Of a DNA stretch of 46,972 nucleotides, positions 36,468-45,907 are shown piece by piece. The position numbers and the translations under genes are program-made. Position 1 is the first letter of the stretch, and every line of letters starts with the position of its first letter. Under the pieces are notes generated by a model. That model was not told the origin of the DNA, did not search any database, and saw nothing but the letters and a program-made list of their open reading frames with translations. Source of the stretch: Xanthomonas cissicola (GTDB lineage Bacteria; Pseudomonadota; Gammaproteobacteria; Xanthomonadales; Xanthomonadaceae); contig NZ_VZPL01000036.1 of the NCBI RefSeq assembly GCF_008801575.1, positions 1 to 46,972 of the forward strand. Direction: 5' to 3'.

Positions 36468-37529
36468 TCACTCCGCCAGGTTCTTGCCCGCACCCGCCGT
36501 GGCGATCACCTTGGCCTTGACCTGTGCCGCCGGTGTCACGGTGTAGATGTAGCCCAGCGACTCCGGGAACACCTTGGAGCTCACCCAGTTGGTGGCATTG
36601 GCGTAGGGTTTGCTGCCGTCCGGCGTGCTCCAGGTGATGCCGCTGCCAACGTAGTTGTTGATCAGGTCCCAGTAGCCGATCTCGCTGCTGTCGCGCGAGG
36701 TCACCGGGTTCTTGATGTTCTCGAAGTAGTTCGACTCGATCTTCGCCACCCCACCCATGCGCACGTTGATGCCTGAGGTGAACACATTGTTGAAGTAGTT
36801 GTTGTAGACGTGGCTCAAGCCGCGCCGCTGCAATGGCAATCGCGATTCCACGTTCTCGAAGCGGTTATGGTGATACGTGGTGCGTGCAGCCGAGTTCTTG
36901 GTGTCGCTGTCGCTGTAGCCATTGAGCGCGACCTTTTGATAGTTGTAGACATGGTTGTAGAACACGGTGACATGGTGCACGCCCTTCTTCATATCGATGC
37001 CGCCATCGAAGGAGGCATCGCCCGCACCGGAACACTTGGTGAGCGAGGCGAAGATGGTGTTGTGGTCGATCCAGATCTTGGACGGCTCGCCGCTGGAGTT
37101 GCCTTCCAGCGAAATCGAATCGGCATCTTCACCGCCTTGCAGCAAACCGATGGTCATGTTCTGGACGATCACGTTGTGCGCATCGCCCACCACACGCACT
37201 CCGAAGTTCGCCGACGAGCCATTGGCGCCCTTGATCGTGATATCGCTCTTGTTCTTGATTTGCACTGTCTTGGCCGGCAACTTCCATTGCGCGCACACGT
37301 CCTTGATGGTGCCGAAGTCGAACTGGCCGGTGTAGTTGAGCACCAGCCCGCCGCTACCGGAATAGTTGTCGATGGCGGCCTGCACCGCTTCGAACGTCGC
37401 CACGTTGACCGCTGTCTTGTTGCCGCCGCCGGTGGTGGCGGCACCGTAGCCGACCGGGCCGGCAATCGCGCCCGCGACGCAAGCGGACAGTTCAAGTGCG
37501 AGTGCGCCCTGGAGCGTCTTGATGATCAT
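36468..37529 (-). CDS. Secreted pectate lyase, polysaccharide lyase family 1
   Basis: The 353-residue protein follows GGAGAGG and starts with a signal peptide (MIIKTLQGALALELSACVAG, cleavage near AIA-GPV). The right-handed beta-helix has the PL1 blocks KIWIDHNTIF (WiDH), DGGIDMKKGVHHVTVFYNH (calcium-binding Asp) and the catalytic Arg in ENVESRLPLQRRG. It cleaves polygalacturonate by beta-elimination outside the cell, normally exported by the type II Xps system. In X. citri a homologous pel gene, as I recall, occupies this same neighbourhood. Confidence 0.92.
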   Translation of the reverse strand: MIIKTLQGALALELSACVAGAIAGPVGYGAATTGGGNKTAVNVATFEAVQAAIDNYSGSGGLVLNYTGQFDFGTIKDVCAQWKLPAKTVQIKNKSDITIKGANGSSANFGVRVVGDAHNVIVQNMTIGLLQGGEDADSISLEGNSSGEPSKIWIDHNTIFASLTKCSGAGDASFDGGIDMKKGVHHVTVFYNHVYNYQKVALNGYSDSDTKNSAARTTYHHNRFENVESRLPLQRRGLSHVYNNYFNNVFTSGINVRMGGVAKIESNYFENIKNPVTSRDSSEIGYWDLINNYVGSGITWSTPDGSKPYANATNWVSSKVFPESLGYIYTVTPAAQVKAKVIATAGAGKNLAE

Positions 37530-38325
37530 GTAGCCTCTCCCAAAGAAGTCGACAAGCAATGCAGGCCGTCTGCGCAGTGGCGACGACAACAGCAATGCGG
37601 TGCGTGGGGGGCTGCATTTTTCGCGCGATTTAAAACATAAAACAATTATTCATCTTCGAAATTTAGACACGCCGCGGCGTTCTCTTTCCGAGACATGCAA
37701 AAGGGACAGCAAAGGACAGCCAGGACAGGACACGCCATTGCGGTGCGACTAGCCCTGTCTTGGGCGACGCATGTAGGTGTCGTGTACCTGCAGATGCCGG
37801 CGATACGCACGTGCTCGAACGCGCAGAGCAATCGCGCCTGCAACCGTCACGATCGACATGCCGATCGCAGCGACAGGCATGGACGCAATCAGCGCGCCTG
37901 GCGATCGCAGCTGGCCCCTGCATTGCCGTCATGCAATGCAGCATTTGCCTCTACATCGGCACGAACCTGCGGACGCAAGCTGTCGCGCGCGAGCGCCGTC
38001 GCAGCGCATCAGAGCGCTTACGCGCCTGGCCGCCAGTAGCCTGCGATGCCTCCCACGCTGCGGCGTGTGCACTGAGACGCCGGCGCATCAACATGGGCCG
38101 GCAGCTTGAAGCGGGCCTGCGACCGTGCTCGAACCTCCATCGACACGGATGCGCGGAACGCATGCAGCGCCGCGCTTGCCTCGATGCAAGCATACGACGC
38201 TGCAGGGCATCTATCGCAGGCACGGATTGAGGTGTCCGCCCATAGCCGCATCATCGCAGCAGGCAGGCAGCTAAACGCAGTGCGGTCGATCGGCCCGCTG
38301 GCCATCGCACACGCACCCTGCACGC
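37530..38325. other. Long non-coding stretch upstream of pel
   Basis: About 800 bp without a supported gene. Next to pel is an A/T-rich block (37620-37670) unlike the surrounding DNA, a likely promoter area. At 37918-37941 a perfect 9-bp hairpin (CTGCATTGC/GCAATGCAG) is present. Open frames at 37695-38230 have skewed composition and no family resemblance. No perfect PIP box (TTCGB-N15-TTCGB) was seen by eye. Confidence 0.4.
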
Positions 38326-39267
38326 TCAAACAGCGCGATTGGCCAGTGCTGACGAGCGCAACATCTGGCCACCGGGCCACGGTGTCTGATCGTCCAGGAA
38401 ATTGCCGACCAGGCGCATGCACGCCACGCGTTCTTCCACGTGCGGCATGTGGCTGGAGTTGGCGAACACGTGCCAGCGCGCATCCGGAATCAACCGCGCA
38501 TAGGGCTCGACGGTTTCCGGCGTGGCTTCATCGTACTTGCCAGAGAGCACCAGCGTGGGTGCGGTGATGCGGTGCAGGCGCTCGATGATGCTCCAGTTGC
38601 GCAGGCTGCCCACCACGTGGAATTCGGTCGGGCCGTTCATGGCGTGATACACGGCTGGATCGGCGTCGATGGCGGCAAACGTACGCGCGACCTCGGCAGG
38701 CCACGGCAGCACGCGACACACGTGCTGCGCGTAGAACACCTGACTGGCGGCGCGATAGGCCGGATGATCCAGCGTACCGGCGGCTTCGTGCTCGTCCAGT
38801 GCTGCCTGGATATCCTCGGGCAGGCGCGCGCGCAGGCGCAGCGCAGCAGCGCGCCACAACCCCATCGAGGCGGGCGAATTGGCGATCACCAGCGCCCGCA
38901 GGCCAGCCGGACGGCGCACCGCATGTTCGGCTGCCAGCATTCCGCCCCAGGACTGGCCCAGCAATGCGTATTGCGACAGCCCCAGATGCGCGATCAGCGT
39001 CTGCAGCTCGTCCAGGAACAACCCCACTGTCCAGAAGCCTGGCTCGGCATTGCGCAGATGGGTGGAGTTCCCGTTGCCCAGCTGGTCGTAGTGGATCACC
39101 GCGCAGCCATTGGCTGCCAGGTCCTTGAAGCTGTCCACGTAGTCGTGCGTGCACCCGGGGCCGCCGTGCAGCACCAGTAGCGGGCAGGCATCCGCGCACA
39201 GGTCGCCGGTAATGCGGTACCAGGTGCGGTAGCCGCGGAATTCGACGTAACCCTCGGTGCACTGCAT
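38326..39267 (-). CDS. pip: Proline iminopeptidase Pip
   Basis: The 313-residue alpha/beta hydrolase starts at [20 protein letters not shown]; the open frame runs further upstream through the lux-box-like site, so the longer start is unlikely. Motifs: oxyanion [10 protein letters not shown] near residue 32, nucleophile elbow [14 protein letters not shown] near 103, Asp in [10 protein letters not shown] near 250 and His in [11 protein letters not shown] near 277. It releases N-terminal proline from peptides. In X. campestris the homologue is a virulence gene induced in plants by the adjacent LuxR solo XccR. Confidence 0.92.
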   Translation of the reverse strand: MQCTEGYVEFRGYRTWYRITGDLCADACPLLVLHGGPGCTHDYVDSFKDLAANGCAVIHYDQLGNGNSTHLRNAEPGFWTVGLFLDELQTLIAHLGLSQYALLGQSWGGMLAAEHAVRRPAGLRALVIANSPASMGLWRAAALRLRARLPEDIQAALDEHEAAGTLDHPAYRAASQVFYAQHVCRVLPWPAEVARTFAAIDADPAVYHAMNGPTEFHVVGSLRNWSIIERLHRITAPTLVLSGKYDEATPETVEPYARLIPDARWHVFANSSHMPHVEERVACMRLVGNFLDDQTPWPGGQMLRSSALANRAV

Positions 39268-39328
39268 GACCTGCGCCTGCCTACGGCAATGATGAGGCCC
39301 GAGCCTAGCGAGCGCGCCGAGCAGCGTT

Positions 39329-39348
39329 AACTGGCAAATTTCACAGGT
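39329..39348 (-). promoter_or_regulatory. lux-box-like operator upstream of pip
   Basis: On the minus strand the 20 bases read ACCTGTGAAATTTGCCAGTT, an imperfect dyad ACCTGT-N8-CCAGTT like the lux box bound by LuxR proteins. Its near edge is 62 bases before the pip ATG, a position compatible with overlap of the -35 region. In Xanthomonas, XccR/OryR bind a lux-type box in the pip promoter. Confidence 0.75.
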
Positions 39349-39595
39349 TTGGGCGCGCCCGGATGCGCGGTTGGTGCTGGCCGATAGCCGGTTCGATCGA
39401 ACGCGGCGCGTCGCCGGCTGCAACGGCGAGCGCGCGACTCAGCACCGCTTTTTGATCGAAATGACGGCTTTCGAATCACCGCATCTATCGCATCTGCGAG
39501 CGCCACTGGATTCCATTCGGTCCAAGAACAGATCAGCGTTTCGAACACGGGTGGGTCGCGCCAGCGAAGCGGCATTCCATATGCGCTCTGCCACT

Positions 39596-39633
39596 GCGAA
39601 ACCTGCGTCGCCGCGGTACCGCAGCGACGCAGG
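39596..39633 (-). terminator. Hairpin terminator after xccR
   Basis: On the minus strand a 14-bp stem with one G-T pair (39602-39615 with 39620-39633) closes a GTAC loop and is followed by TTTCGC, about 17-54 bp past the xccR stop. Confidence 0.6.
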
Positions 39634-39649
39634 CACGCTCGAATAATGC

Positions 39650-40414
39650 TTATGGCTCCAGCAATCGATAGTGCATACCACGCACCACTGCTTCCACGCG
39701 GTTACGTGCGCCCAGCTTGCGGGCGGCTGAATTCAGATGCAGGTTTACCGTGGCGGTTGAACGGTTAAGTGCCGCGGCGATCCGTTTGGACGTCAGGCCT
39801 TTGGCCGAATATTGCAGGCATTCGCGCTCGCGACGGGTCAGCGCGATGTGGTGACAGCGGCGTTCCTGCGGATCCAGCAACTCCTGCGCACGCGACTGGA
39901 AGGCATGCGCCAGCAACAGGAAGGGCAGCAACTGCGCTTCGGCCAAACGCGGCGCTTGTGCCGCCGCGGCATCGATCGCGCCGCTGAAGGTGGCGAATGC
40001 GCCACCAGGCAAATGCAGCGGCACGGTGACACCGGTGCCCATGCCGCTATCGCATAGATACCGGGTCACTTGCCGGTGCTGACCGCCCACATATTCCACA
40101 CCCGGGCAATGGCCGTCGGTGCGGTACGACCATACGAACGGCGTGGTACGTCGCGTTGCACGCTGCTGAACAGGGTCATGTTGGTAGTACCCGTGCTCGC
40201 ACCACACATGCTGCATATCGCCCGGCGCATTGCGCTGCATGAACACCGTCGGCGTGATCAGCGCCCCCTCCAGACTCAGGGGCACCGGCGCGTAGTCGTA
40301 AACCAGCGACTGGAAGCCGAGCGCACAGACATCGCCAAATACCCGGTCCAGGCAGCTATCGAGCGTCCGCAACGCCTGCAGATCGCGGCCCAGGCTGGCC
40401 AGAATGTCGAACAT
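39650..40414 (-). CDS. xccR: LuxR-family solo regulator XccR/OryR
   Basis: The 254-residue protein starts at MFDILASLGRDL, preceded by GAAGGA. Residues 1-170 form the autoinducer-binding domain, residues 188-250 the LuxR helix-turn-helix (LTRRERECLQYSAKGLTSKR). Met67 and Trp71 replace the Trp and Tyr of AHL-binding LuxR proteins; Asp80-Pro81 is kept. That pair of changes marks the plant-associated LuxR solos (OryR, XccR, PsoR), which answer plant compounds rather than AHLs. No luxI is in the window. It is flanked by pip and, divergently, by an amino acid permease. Confidence 0.92.
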   Translation of the reverse strand: MFDILASLGRDLQALRTLDSCLDRVFGDVCALGFQSLVYDYAPVPLSLEGALITPTVFMQRNAPGDMQHVWCEHGYYQHDPVQQRATRRTTPFVWSYRTDGHCPGVEYVGGQHRQVTRYLCDSGMGTGVTVPLHLPGGAFATFSGAIDAAAAQAPRLAEAQLLPFLLLAHAFQSRAQELLDPQERRCHHIALTRRERECLQYSAKGLTSKRIAAALNRSTATVNLHLNSAARKLGARNRVEAVVRGMHYRLLEP

Positions 40415-40465
40415 GGTGATCCTTCGGTACCGGTGGTTGCCAGCAGATGACATCCAGCATGGAAA

Positions 40466-40485
40466 ACCTAGCACTTTTGCCAATG
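40466..40485 (+). promoter_or_regulatory. Possible second lux-like site between xccR and permease
   Basis: ACCTAGCACTTTTGCCAATG matches the pip site at 13 of 20 positions, including ACCT at one end and TTTGCCA in the middle-right. It lies in the 192-bp divergent space, 121 bases before the permease start and 51 bases before the xccR start. Dyad symmetry is poor, so this is only a candidate. Confidence 0.3.
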
Positions 40486-40606
40486 GATGGGCTTGCCGGC
40501 CACATTATCGTCACAATGCCGGTCATATGGCGGCAGCATGGCACCGGCGTTCAGGTCGTCCAGGCGCTTGCGCTGCGTGCCGGCATTCCTTTCAGCGGAC
40601 ACCTGC

Positions 40607-41989
40607 ATGATCGACACTCCACGCCGCGACGATGCGGCCACGCTGGAACGCTTCGGCTACGCACAGGAGCTCAAGCGGCAGCTCACGCTCAAGGATCTGT
40701 TGATCTACGGGCTGGTGTGCATGGTGCCCACGGCGCCGTTCTCGATCTTCGGCGGCGTCTTCGACATCAGTGCCGGGATGGTGCCGCTGACCTACCTGGT
40801 CGGCTTCGTGGCGATGCTGTTCACCGCACTGAGCTACCAGCAGATGTCGCAGGCATTTCCGGTGGCGGGTTCGGTGTATGCCTATGTCGGGCGCGGGCTG
40901 AGCAGCGGCATGGGCTTTCTGGCCGGCTGGGCGATTCTGCTCGACTACCTGCTGGTGCCGACCCTGCTGTATGTGGTCGGCGCCAATGCGATGCATACCG
41001 TGTTGCCGGCGGTACCCCAGTCGGCGTGGATTGCATTCTTCGTGGTGCTCAACACGGTGGTGAACCTGCGTGGCATCGAAACCACCGCACGCGCCAATCG
41101 CTTTTTCCTGCTTGCGCAGTTGCTGGTATTGGCGGTGTTCGTGGTGCTGGCGACGCTGGCGATCCAGCGCGGCGTCAATGGGGCGCACTGGAGCTGGCGC
41201 CCGCTGTATAACCCACAAGCGTTTTCTCCGCAGTTGATCTTCAGCGCGTTGTCGGTGGCGGTGGTGTCGTTCCTCGGCTTCGATGCAATCTCCACCATGT
41301 CCGAGGAAGCGCGCGGTGGCAACCGTGTGGTGGGACGTGCAACCTTGCTGGCATTGCTGATCGTGGCAGGGCTGTTCGTCTTGCAAACCTGGCTGGCGGC
41401 ATTGCTGCAGCCCACCCTGCAGCGCTACCCAAGCGCGCAGGCATCCAACGATGCGTTCTTCGAGATCGGGCGATTGATCGCCGGGCCATGGCTGCAGATC
41501 GTCATTGCGCTCACCGTGGCGATCAGCGCGGCAATCGCCAATTCATTGGTTGCACAGGCGGCCACCTCGCGGCTGTTGTTCGCCATGGCGCGCGACCGGC
41601 AGTTGCCGGGCTTTCTGCGCTACATCCACCCACGCACCGGCGTGCCGCAGCGCGCGATCCTGCTGGTGGCGGGCCTGAGTCTGGTACTGGGCGAAGTCTT
41701 CGTCGGGCAGATCGCGCTGCTGTCGTCGCTGTGCAACGTCGGCGCACTGACCGCCTTCGTGCTGCTGCATATCGCAGTGCTGTGGCACTTCCGCACCCAG
41801 GGCCGGCATGTGCTGCATGGCGCGGTGCCCTTGATCGGGATCGTCATCCTGGCCTACGTGCTGCTCAATGCCGATCTGCATGCACAACTGGGCGGCGCTG
41901 CGTGGATGGCGGTGGGGCTGGCGGTACTGGCGTTTTTGAAACTCAGCGGACGCTCCACCGAATTCCGCGCCAGCGACGCGCTGGAATAG
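40607..41989 (+). CDS. APC-superfamily amino acid/polyamine permease
   Basis: The 460-residue protein has twelve predicted helices with LKDLLIYGLVCMVPTAPFSI, AGSVYAYVGRGLSSGMGFLAGW and SFLGFDAISTMSEEARGG, the pattern of PuuP/ethanolamine-permease-like APC transporters. It is divergent from xccR. Related plant-signal LuxR solo loci in other bacteria pair the regulator with a peptidase and a transporter, so it may import the plant signal or its products; this is inference. The start chosen is MIDTPRRDDAATLERF; the open frame upstream is not permease-like. Confidence 0.88.
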   Translation: MIDTPRRDDAATLERFGYAQELKRQLTLKDLLIYGLVCMVPTAPFSIFGGVFDISAGMVPLTYLVGFVAMLFTALSYQQMSQAFPVAGSVYAYVGRGLSSGMGFLAGWAILLDYLLVPTLLYVVGANAMHTVLPAVPQSAWIAFFVVLNTVVNLRGIETTARANRFFLLAQLLVLAVFVVLATLAIQRGVNGAHWSWRPLYNPQAFSPQLIFSALSVAVVSFLGFDAISTMSEEARGGNRVVGRATLLALLIVAGLFVLQTWLAALLQPTLQRYPSAQASNDAFFEIGRLIAGPWLQIVIALTVAISAAIANSLVAQAATSRLLFAMARDRQLPGFLRYIHPRTGVPQRAILLVAGLSLVLGEVFVGQIALLSSLCNVGALTAFVLLHIAVLWHFRTQGRHVLHGAVPLIGIVILAYVLLNADLHAQLGGAAWMAVGLAVLAFLKLSGRSTEFRASDALE

Positions 41990-42341
41990 CCGCCACAGCA
42001 GCACCGTCTGTTGTGCCGGCTTACTCCTGGCCCACCGGTGCCGCGGTGCGCGACGGGTCAAATTCGTGCTGGGCAACCTCAAACACGTCATCAGCGTGGT
42101 GCATCACGCCATCAATGCGGATACGCAGGGCTCTAGTTGCAGAAATGGACGATCGCTCAACCATCGATCCGTTTTCGCGAGATGCTGCCGCGACTTGCCA
42201 CGGGCATGTTGCAGTCCAAGCACTGCCTGGCGCCGGTTTGACGTGCAGCGAGCGATCTTCATGGCCAGGGGTCAGGATTGATAACGCTTTAGAAAATCCC
42301 TCTTGGCTTAGAAAATTTATTCGCCATTGATTGCCGGCTAC
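41990..42341. other. Intergenic stretch with a transposase-like scrap and short direct repeats
   Basis: Between the permease and the xopAP-like gene, 350 bp. Around 42060-42115 there is a transposase-like segment (listed separately). Near 42290-42320 TTAGAAAAT occurs twice 18 bp apart in an A/T-rich patch. No intact gene. Confidence 0.4.
42060..42115 (+). pseudogene. Possible IS1595/ISXO2-like transposase remnant
   Basis: In one plus-strand frame the DNA reads VKFVLGNLKHVISVVHHAIN, similar to the VNTVLGNLK-(x)n-YHAF segment near the end of ISXO2-like (IS1595-family) transposases. Similarity stops soon after. Too short to be certain; it could be chance. Confidence 0.3.
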
Positions 42342-43735
42342 TTAATCCGGCCGGCTATTGGCCGGCGGCTCGCGGTACGGCAGCAACGAGGCGAACAGTC
42401 GCCTGCGGGAAAGACGCCGGTCTCCGGATGTCCCTTGTGGCACTTCCATGGGAGAAAAGATGCGCTGCAGATCGGCCGGCTCGATCTTGGACAGGAAATA
42501 AGGTCGCCACAACGTCAATTCGTGATTGTCCGCCAGGTTGACAGTGCTGGCCGGGCCGTCCGTCACGGTGATGAACTGAGCGAAGCGATCACCGCTGGTG
42601 CTGCCGGCGCGCTCGTCAGCAGCCCCGGGGTGATCCCAGTGAGGGTGATGCATGAAAAAGGGCACCGACTGGATCGGATCCAGAGCGCGCGTAAACTGGC
42701 GCAGCGTGAATCGCAGCTCGCTGTACTTCGATCTCAAGCTTTGCATATAGTGTTTGTCGGCGCCGGCTGGCCCGAGCCGCGGCGGATTGAATGAATAAAT
42801 GCTGATCTTGCCCGGGGCTCCGGCCGCGCGCAGAAAGTGCGTGATGTCGAAACCGGCGACCGTGGCCACTGCTGCGCCCAGACTGTGTCCCGTCAATGAC
42901 ATCGACACGCCTTGCCGCTCTCCCGCGCGCGATTCGTGTAGCGTTTCAGCACGTCCTTCATGACGGTTCCGTCGGCGCGCGGCAACTGAGCTTCGGACTG
43001 CCACCATTCCTGCCAGCCCGCTCCAACCTTGCCCAAGGTCGGAAGGCGCTCGTCGAAGACGTTGACGTGTACCTGCGCGATCTGGCTTTTCATGTCGCAT
43101 AACAGGTCGTCGGTCGCATCCAGGCATGTACCGGAAAAACCCAGCACCACGACAATCACGTCGTCGGTCTCTCGCTCCCATAGTTTCAACCGCCGCGTGG
43201 ACATCGGCACATTGAGATGCAACCCATCGATGTCAGCCACCGTCGCCGGATCGCCCTTGTAGGATTCGCCTGCGCATGCGCGCATGCTTTCGAGTACGGT
43301 GCGGCAGCGCATTTCCCATTGCGGATCCTGTCCGTGTGGCTGCGCCGATGCATGATCCACTTGGGCAATCGCGCTGACGAGATCGCATACCTGGGTATCT
43401 ACCTGCGGCAGACGCATGCCAGATGACCGCGACGCATCTGCCGCGATTGATTGTGTCACTTTGCGTACGCGTTTGACCGGCGCAGCGCTGAGACCGGGAA
43501 ACGCATTGGCGCTCTCGCGCACGTGCCAGGGGAAAGCGGTAGCGGAGACAGGCACGCAGCTATCGCTCTCGCGCGATTGCGCGTGCGGCAGACTTGGAAA
43601 AGAAGTTGAAGTGGGTCGCATGCGACATATTCCACGTGAGTGCGCAGAGATTCTGGTGATATCCCCGCCTGGCAAGCAGCCAGAGATGTCGTCCACCGCC
43701 GTGAAAACGAACGGAGGGTTCACTGGCTCCACCAT
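42342..43735 (-). pseudogene. xopAP: XopAP-like class 3 lipase effector, frameshifted
   Basis: Two overlapping minus-strand frames make one gene. The first (43735 to 42893) has a Ser-rich, effector-like N-terminus and the lipase-3 segment VVVLGFSGTCLDATDDLL. The second carries the active-site MSLTGHSLGAAVATVAGF and runs to 42342. They join where GKACRC should read GKGVSMSL: one G is missing in AAG-GGC-GTG (plus 42910-42911). Repaired, it would be about 464 residues. XopAP/RipAL effectors are type III-secreted class 3 lipases, and xopAP lies near pel in X. citri as I recall. A GGAGGG site supports 43735; ATG 43621 is an alternative. No perfect PIP box seen. Confidence 0.7.
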
Positions 43736-44105
43736 CGCTGTGCATCCCTCCAGGCCGGGGTGAGGTCTCCCAAAGCCCTAGGAGCGCTGATCGCCACCAC
43801 GAAGATCACGTGGATTGAAGACACCAAGCTGCCACTGCGCAGCAGGATGCTGGACTTGCACCTGCTGACCAGAACCAACATGGCCGCCCTGGGAGCTACC
43901 GCGACGTCCGGGCCGACGACACGACGGCCCAATGGTTGGCAGACTCTTGCGAGCTTTGTATTGAGAACGACTTTCCATTCACGAAAGAGATTTTCAGCAC
44001 ATATTCATCTTTGAACTTCCGCTAGGCTCGTTCGGCGCCAACGATGGCGCCCGCTTGTTGCAGCCCCCGCTGCAGCCTGACGATCCCTGACGAGAAGGAC
44101 TACCC
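43736..44105. other. Divergent region between xopAP-like and protease genes
   Basis: About 370 bp. A plus-strand open frame at 43790-43990 (ITWIEDTKLPLRSRMLDL) looks like it could be coding but matches no family I know. A GGCGCC-AACGAT-GGCGCC palindrome lies at about 44034-44051, before the protease ribosome-binding site (AAGGA). Promoters of both flanking genes should be here. Confidence 0.4.
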
Positions 44106-45504
44106 ATGAATCGCAAGAACGCGATGTATCTGGCGTTGTTTTCCGCTATTTCCGGCACCGCAGCGGCCGCTCCACCGACCGAGATGGATGCAGCGCCGGT
44201 CACCACCGCGCCGCAGGCGGCCAAGCTTGGTGCGGCAACGTTGCAATCGGCGAGTTTACGCGGCGGCGTTCTGCCCACGCGCGTGGTGCAACTTGCCGCA
44301 CCCACCAGTGCCGAGATCGGCCGTGTGCGCGAGCGTCGCATTGCGCAGGTCAAGCAGGGGCAGCCGTTGCAGATCGGTTTTTCGCGTGCAGTCGCACAGC
44401 CGACGGTGAACCTGTCCAAGCTCGATTGGCAGATGGCTCCCGATGGCTCGCGCGTGGCCAGCCTCAAAGTCAGCTCCGCACAGGCGGCATCGTTGCGTGC
44501 ATCGCTGATCCTGCGTGGCGCCGGTGCAACGCCTGGCGACCCGTCCAAGGCGACGCTGCGCTTTGCCGGCAACGATGGTCGCGTGTTCGAGCAATCCGGC
44601 GCCAGCTTTGCTGCCAGCGGCAACGACATCGGGTGGTCGCCGACGGTGAGTGGCGAGGACCTGCTGGTCGAACTGTCGCTGCCGGCCGGGCTGTATCCGG
44701 AGAACTTCAGCCTCAGCATCCCGCAGCTGTCGCATCTGGATATCAGCCCCACTGCCAGCCCGCGCGACATGATGACCATTGCCATCGGCGAAAGCGATTC
44801 CTGTCAGAACGATATCGTCTGCCGTGCCAAACCCCACGACCGGCTTTACCAGCGCCGCAAAGGCAGTGGCGCGCATGGTGTTCACCACCAGCCAGGGCTC
44901 GTTCCTGGGCACCGGCACCCTGCTCAACAATACCAATTCGCCCAAACGCAACCTGTTCTGGACTGCGGCGCATTGCATCAGCACGCAGACCGTGGCCAAC
45001 ACGCTGCAGACATACTGGTTCTACGATGCGGCCAGCTGCAATGGCAGTACGGTCAGCTCGCAGGCAACCACACTGACGGGCGGCGCATTCCTGCGGCATG
45101 CCAACACCACGCGCGACACCGCATTGCTGGAGCTGAAGACCGCACCGCCAAGCGGCGCATTCTACGCAGCGTGGAATAGCGCGGCGATCGGTTCTACCGG
45201 TACTTCGATTGTCGGCATCCATCACCCATCGGGCGACGTCAAGAAGTATTCGCTGGGTACGGTGAATGCGCTGAGCAGCTCCATCGATGGCAAGAGCCCT
45301 CTCTATCGTGTGGTCTGGAACGACGGTGTCACCGAAGGCGGCTCGTCCGGCTCGGGCCTGTTCACCATCGCCAGCGGTGGCGCCTACCAGCTGCGTGGCG
45401 GCCTGTATGGCGGCTATTCGTTCTGCAGCGCGCAGACCGATCCGGATTACTACTCGCGCTTCTCGGACGTGTATTCCACCATTTCTACCTACTTCGGCCA
45501 GTAA
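44106..45504 (+). pseudogene. Secreted trypsin-like serine protease (ArgC-type), frameshifted
   Basis: Frame one from 44106 has a signal peptide (cleavage near AAA-APP) and a long N-terminal propeptide-like region to GESDSCQNDIVCRA. Frame two then carries the S1 protease: NPTTGFTSAAKAVARMV, catalytic His in FWTAAHCIS, Asp in TTRDTALLELK, Ser in EGGSSGSGLF, ending at 45504. The shift falls in the AAACCCC run at 44829-44835, one base too many. Repaired length is about 465 residues, like lysyl/arginyl endopeptidases of xanthomonads. It would be a type II-secreted enzyme. Confidence 0.75.
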
Positions 45505-45515
45505 GCGGCCAAGCC

Positions 45516-45550
45516 GCGTGGCAGGCGATGTTGCGCCTGCCACGCTTGAT
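45516..45550 (+). terminator. Hairpin after serine protease gene
   Basis: The 12-bp perfect stem GCGTGGCAGGCG/CGCCTGCCACGC (45516-45527 with 45534-45545) begins 11 bp after the protease stop; it is followed by TTGATC, a weak T tract. Confidence 0.6.
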
Positions 45551-45907
45551 CGCGCTTGGTCCGGCAATCCGTTTGCCGGGCGAGGCGTCTACGGTTCAGC
45601 GATGGGTGCATGCGCTGCCCCTAACGCTGCAATGTCCGCACGCCTTCGAATGACACCACCATCTTCTGGCCACGTACTCATGGCAATGGCGTGATGCGCT
45701 CGCGCGAGGCATCGCTCCACAGCTGCTTATTTTGCAGCCTCGCCCAACAAGCGCGTCGGTGCGTTGCCGCCACGGTGCGTGTACAAGACTCACTTCGGCA
45801 AATCGGGCAATGCGAGATTGGCTTCGGCTGCACCAACGCTGCGCTACCGGCGGCGAGCGACGCAATGATGCAGACTGATTGGGTCTTTTCCTTCACAACG
45901 GCCGCCC
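45551..45907. other. Intergenic stretch before the small exported protein
   Basis: About 360 bp with no supported gene. A minus-strand frame (45678-45929) is Cys-rich and unlike known proteins. It contains the likely promoter of the next gene (TTGGGTCTTTTCC near 45878). Confidence 0.35.

Larger units (their letters stand above)
39268..39649. promoter_or_regulatory. xccR-pip intergenic control region
   Basis: The 380-bp space holds, from right to left on the minus strand, the xccR hairpin terminator (39596-39633) and the lux-box-like element (39329-39348) before pip. This layout implies that pip has its own XccR-controlled promoter rather than relying on read-through. No gene seen in between. 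Confidence 0.6.

Noticed and set aside
42342..44105. PIP box (TTCGB-N15-TTCGB) in front of the xopAP-like gene
   Set aside because: Several single TTCGT halves exist on the minus strand but none has a partner at the right spacing.
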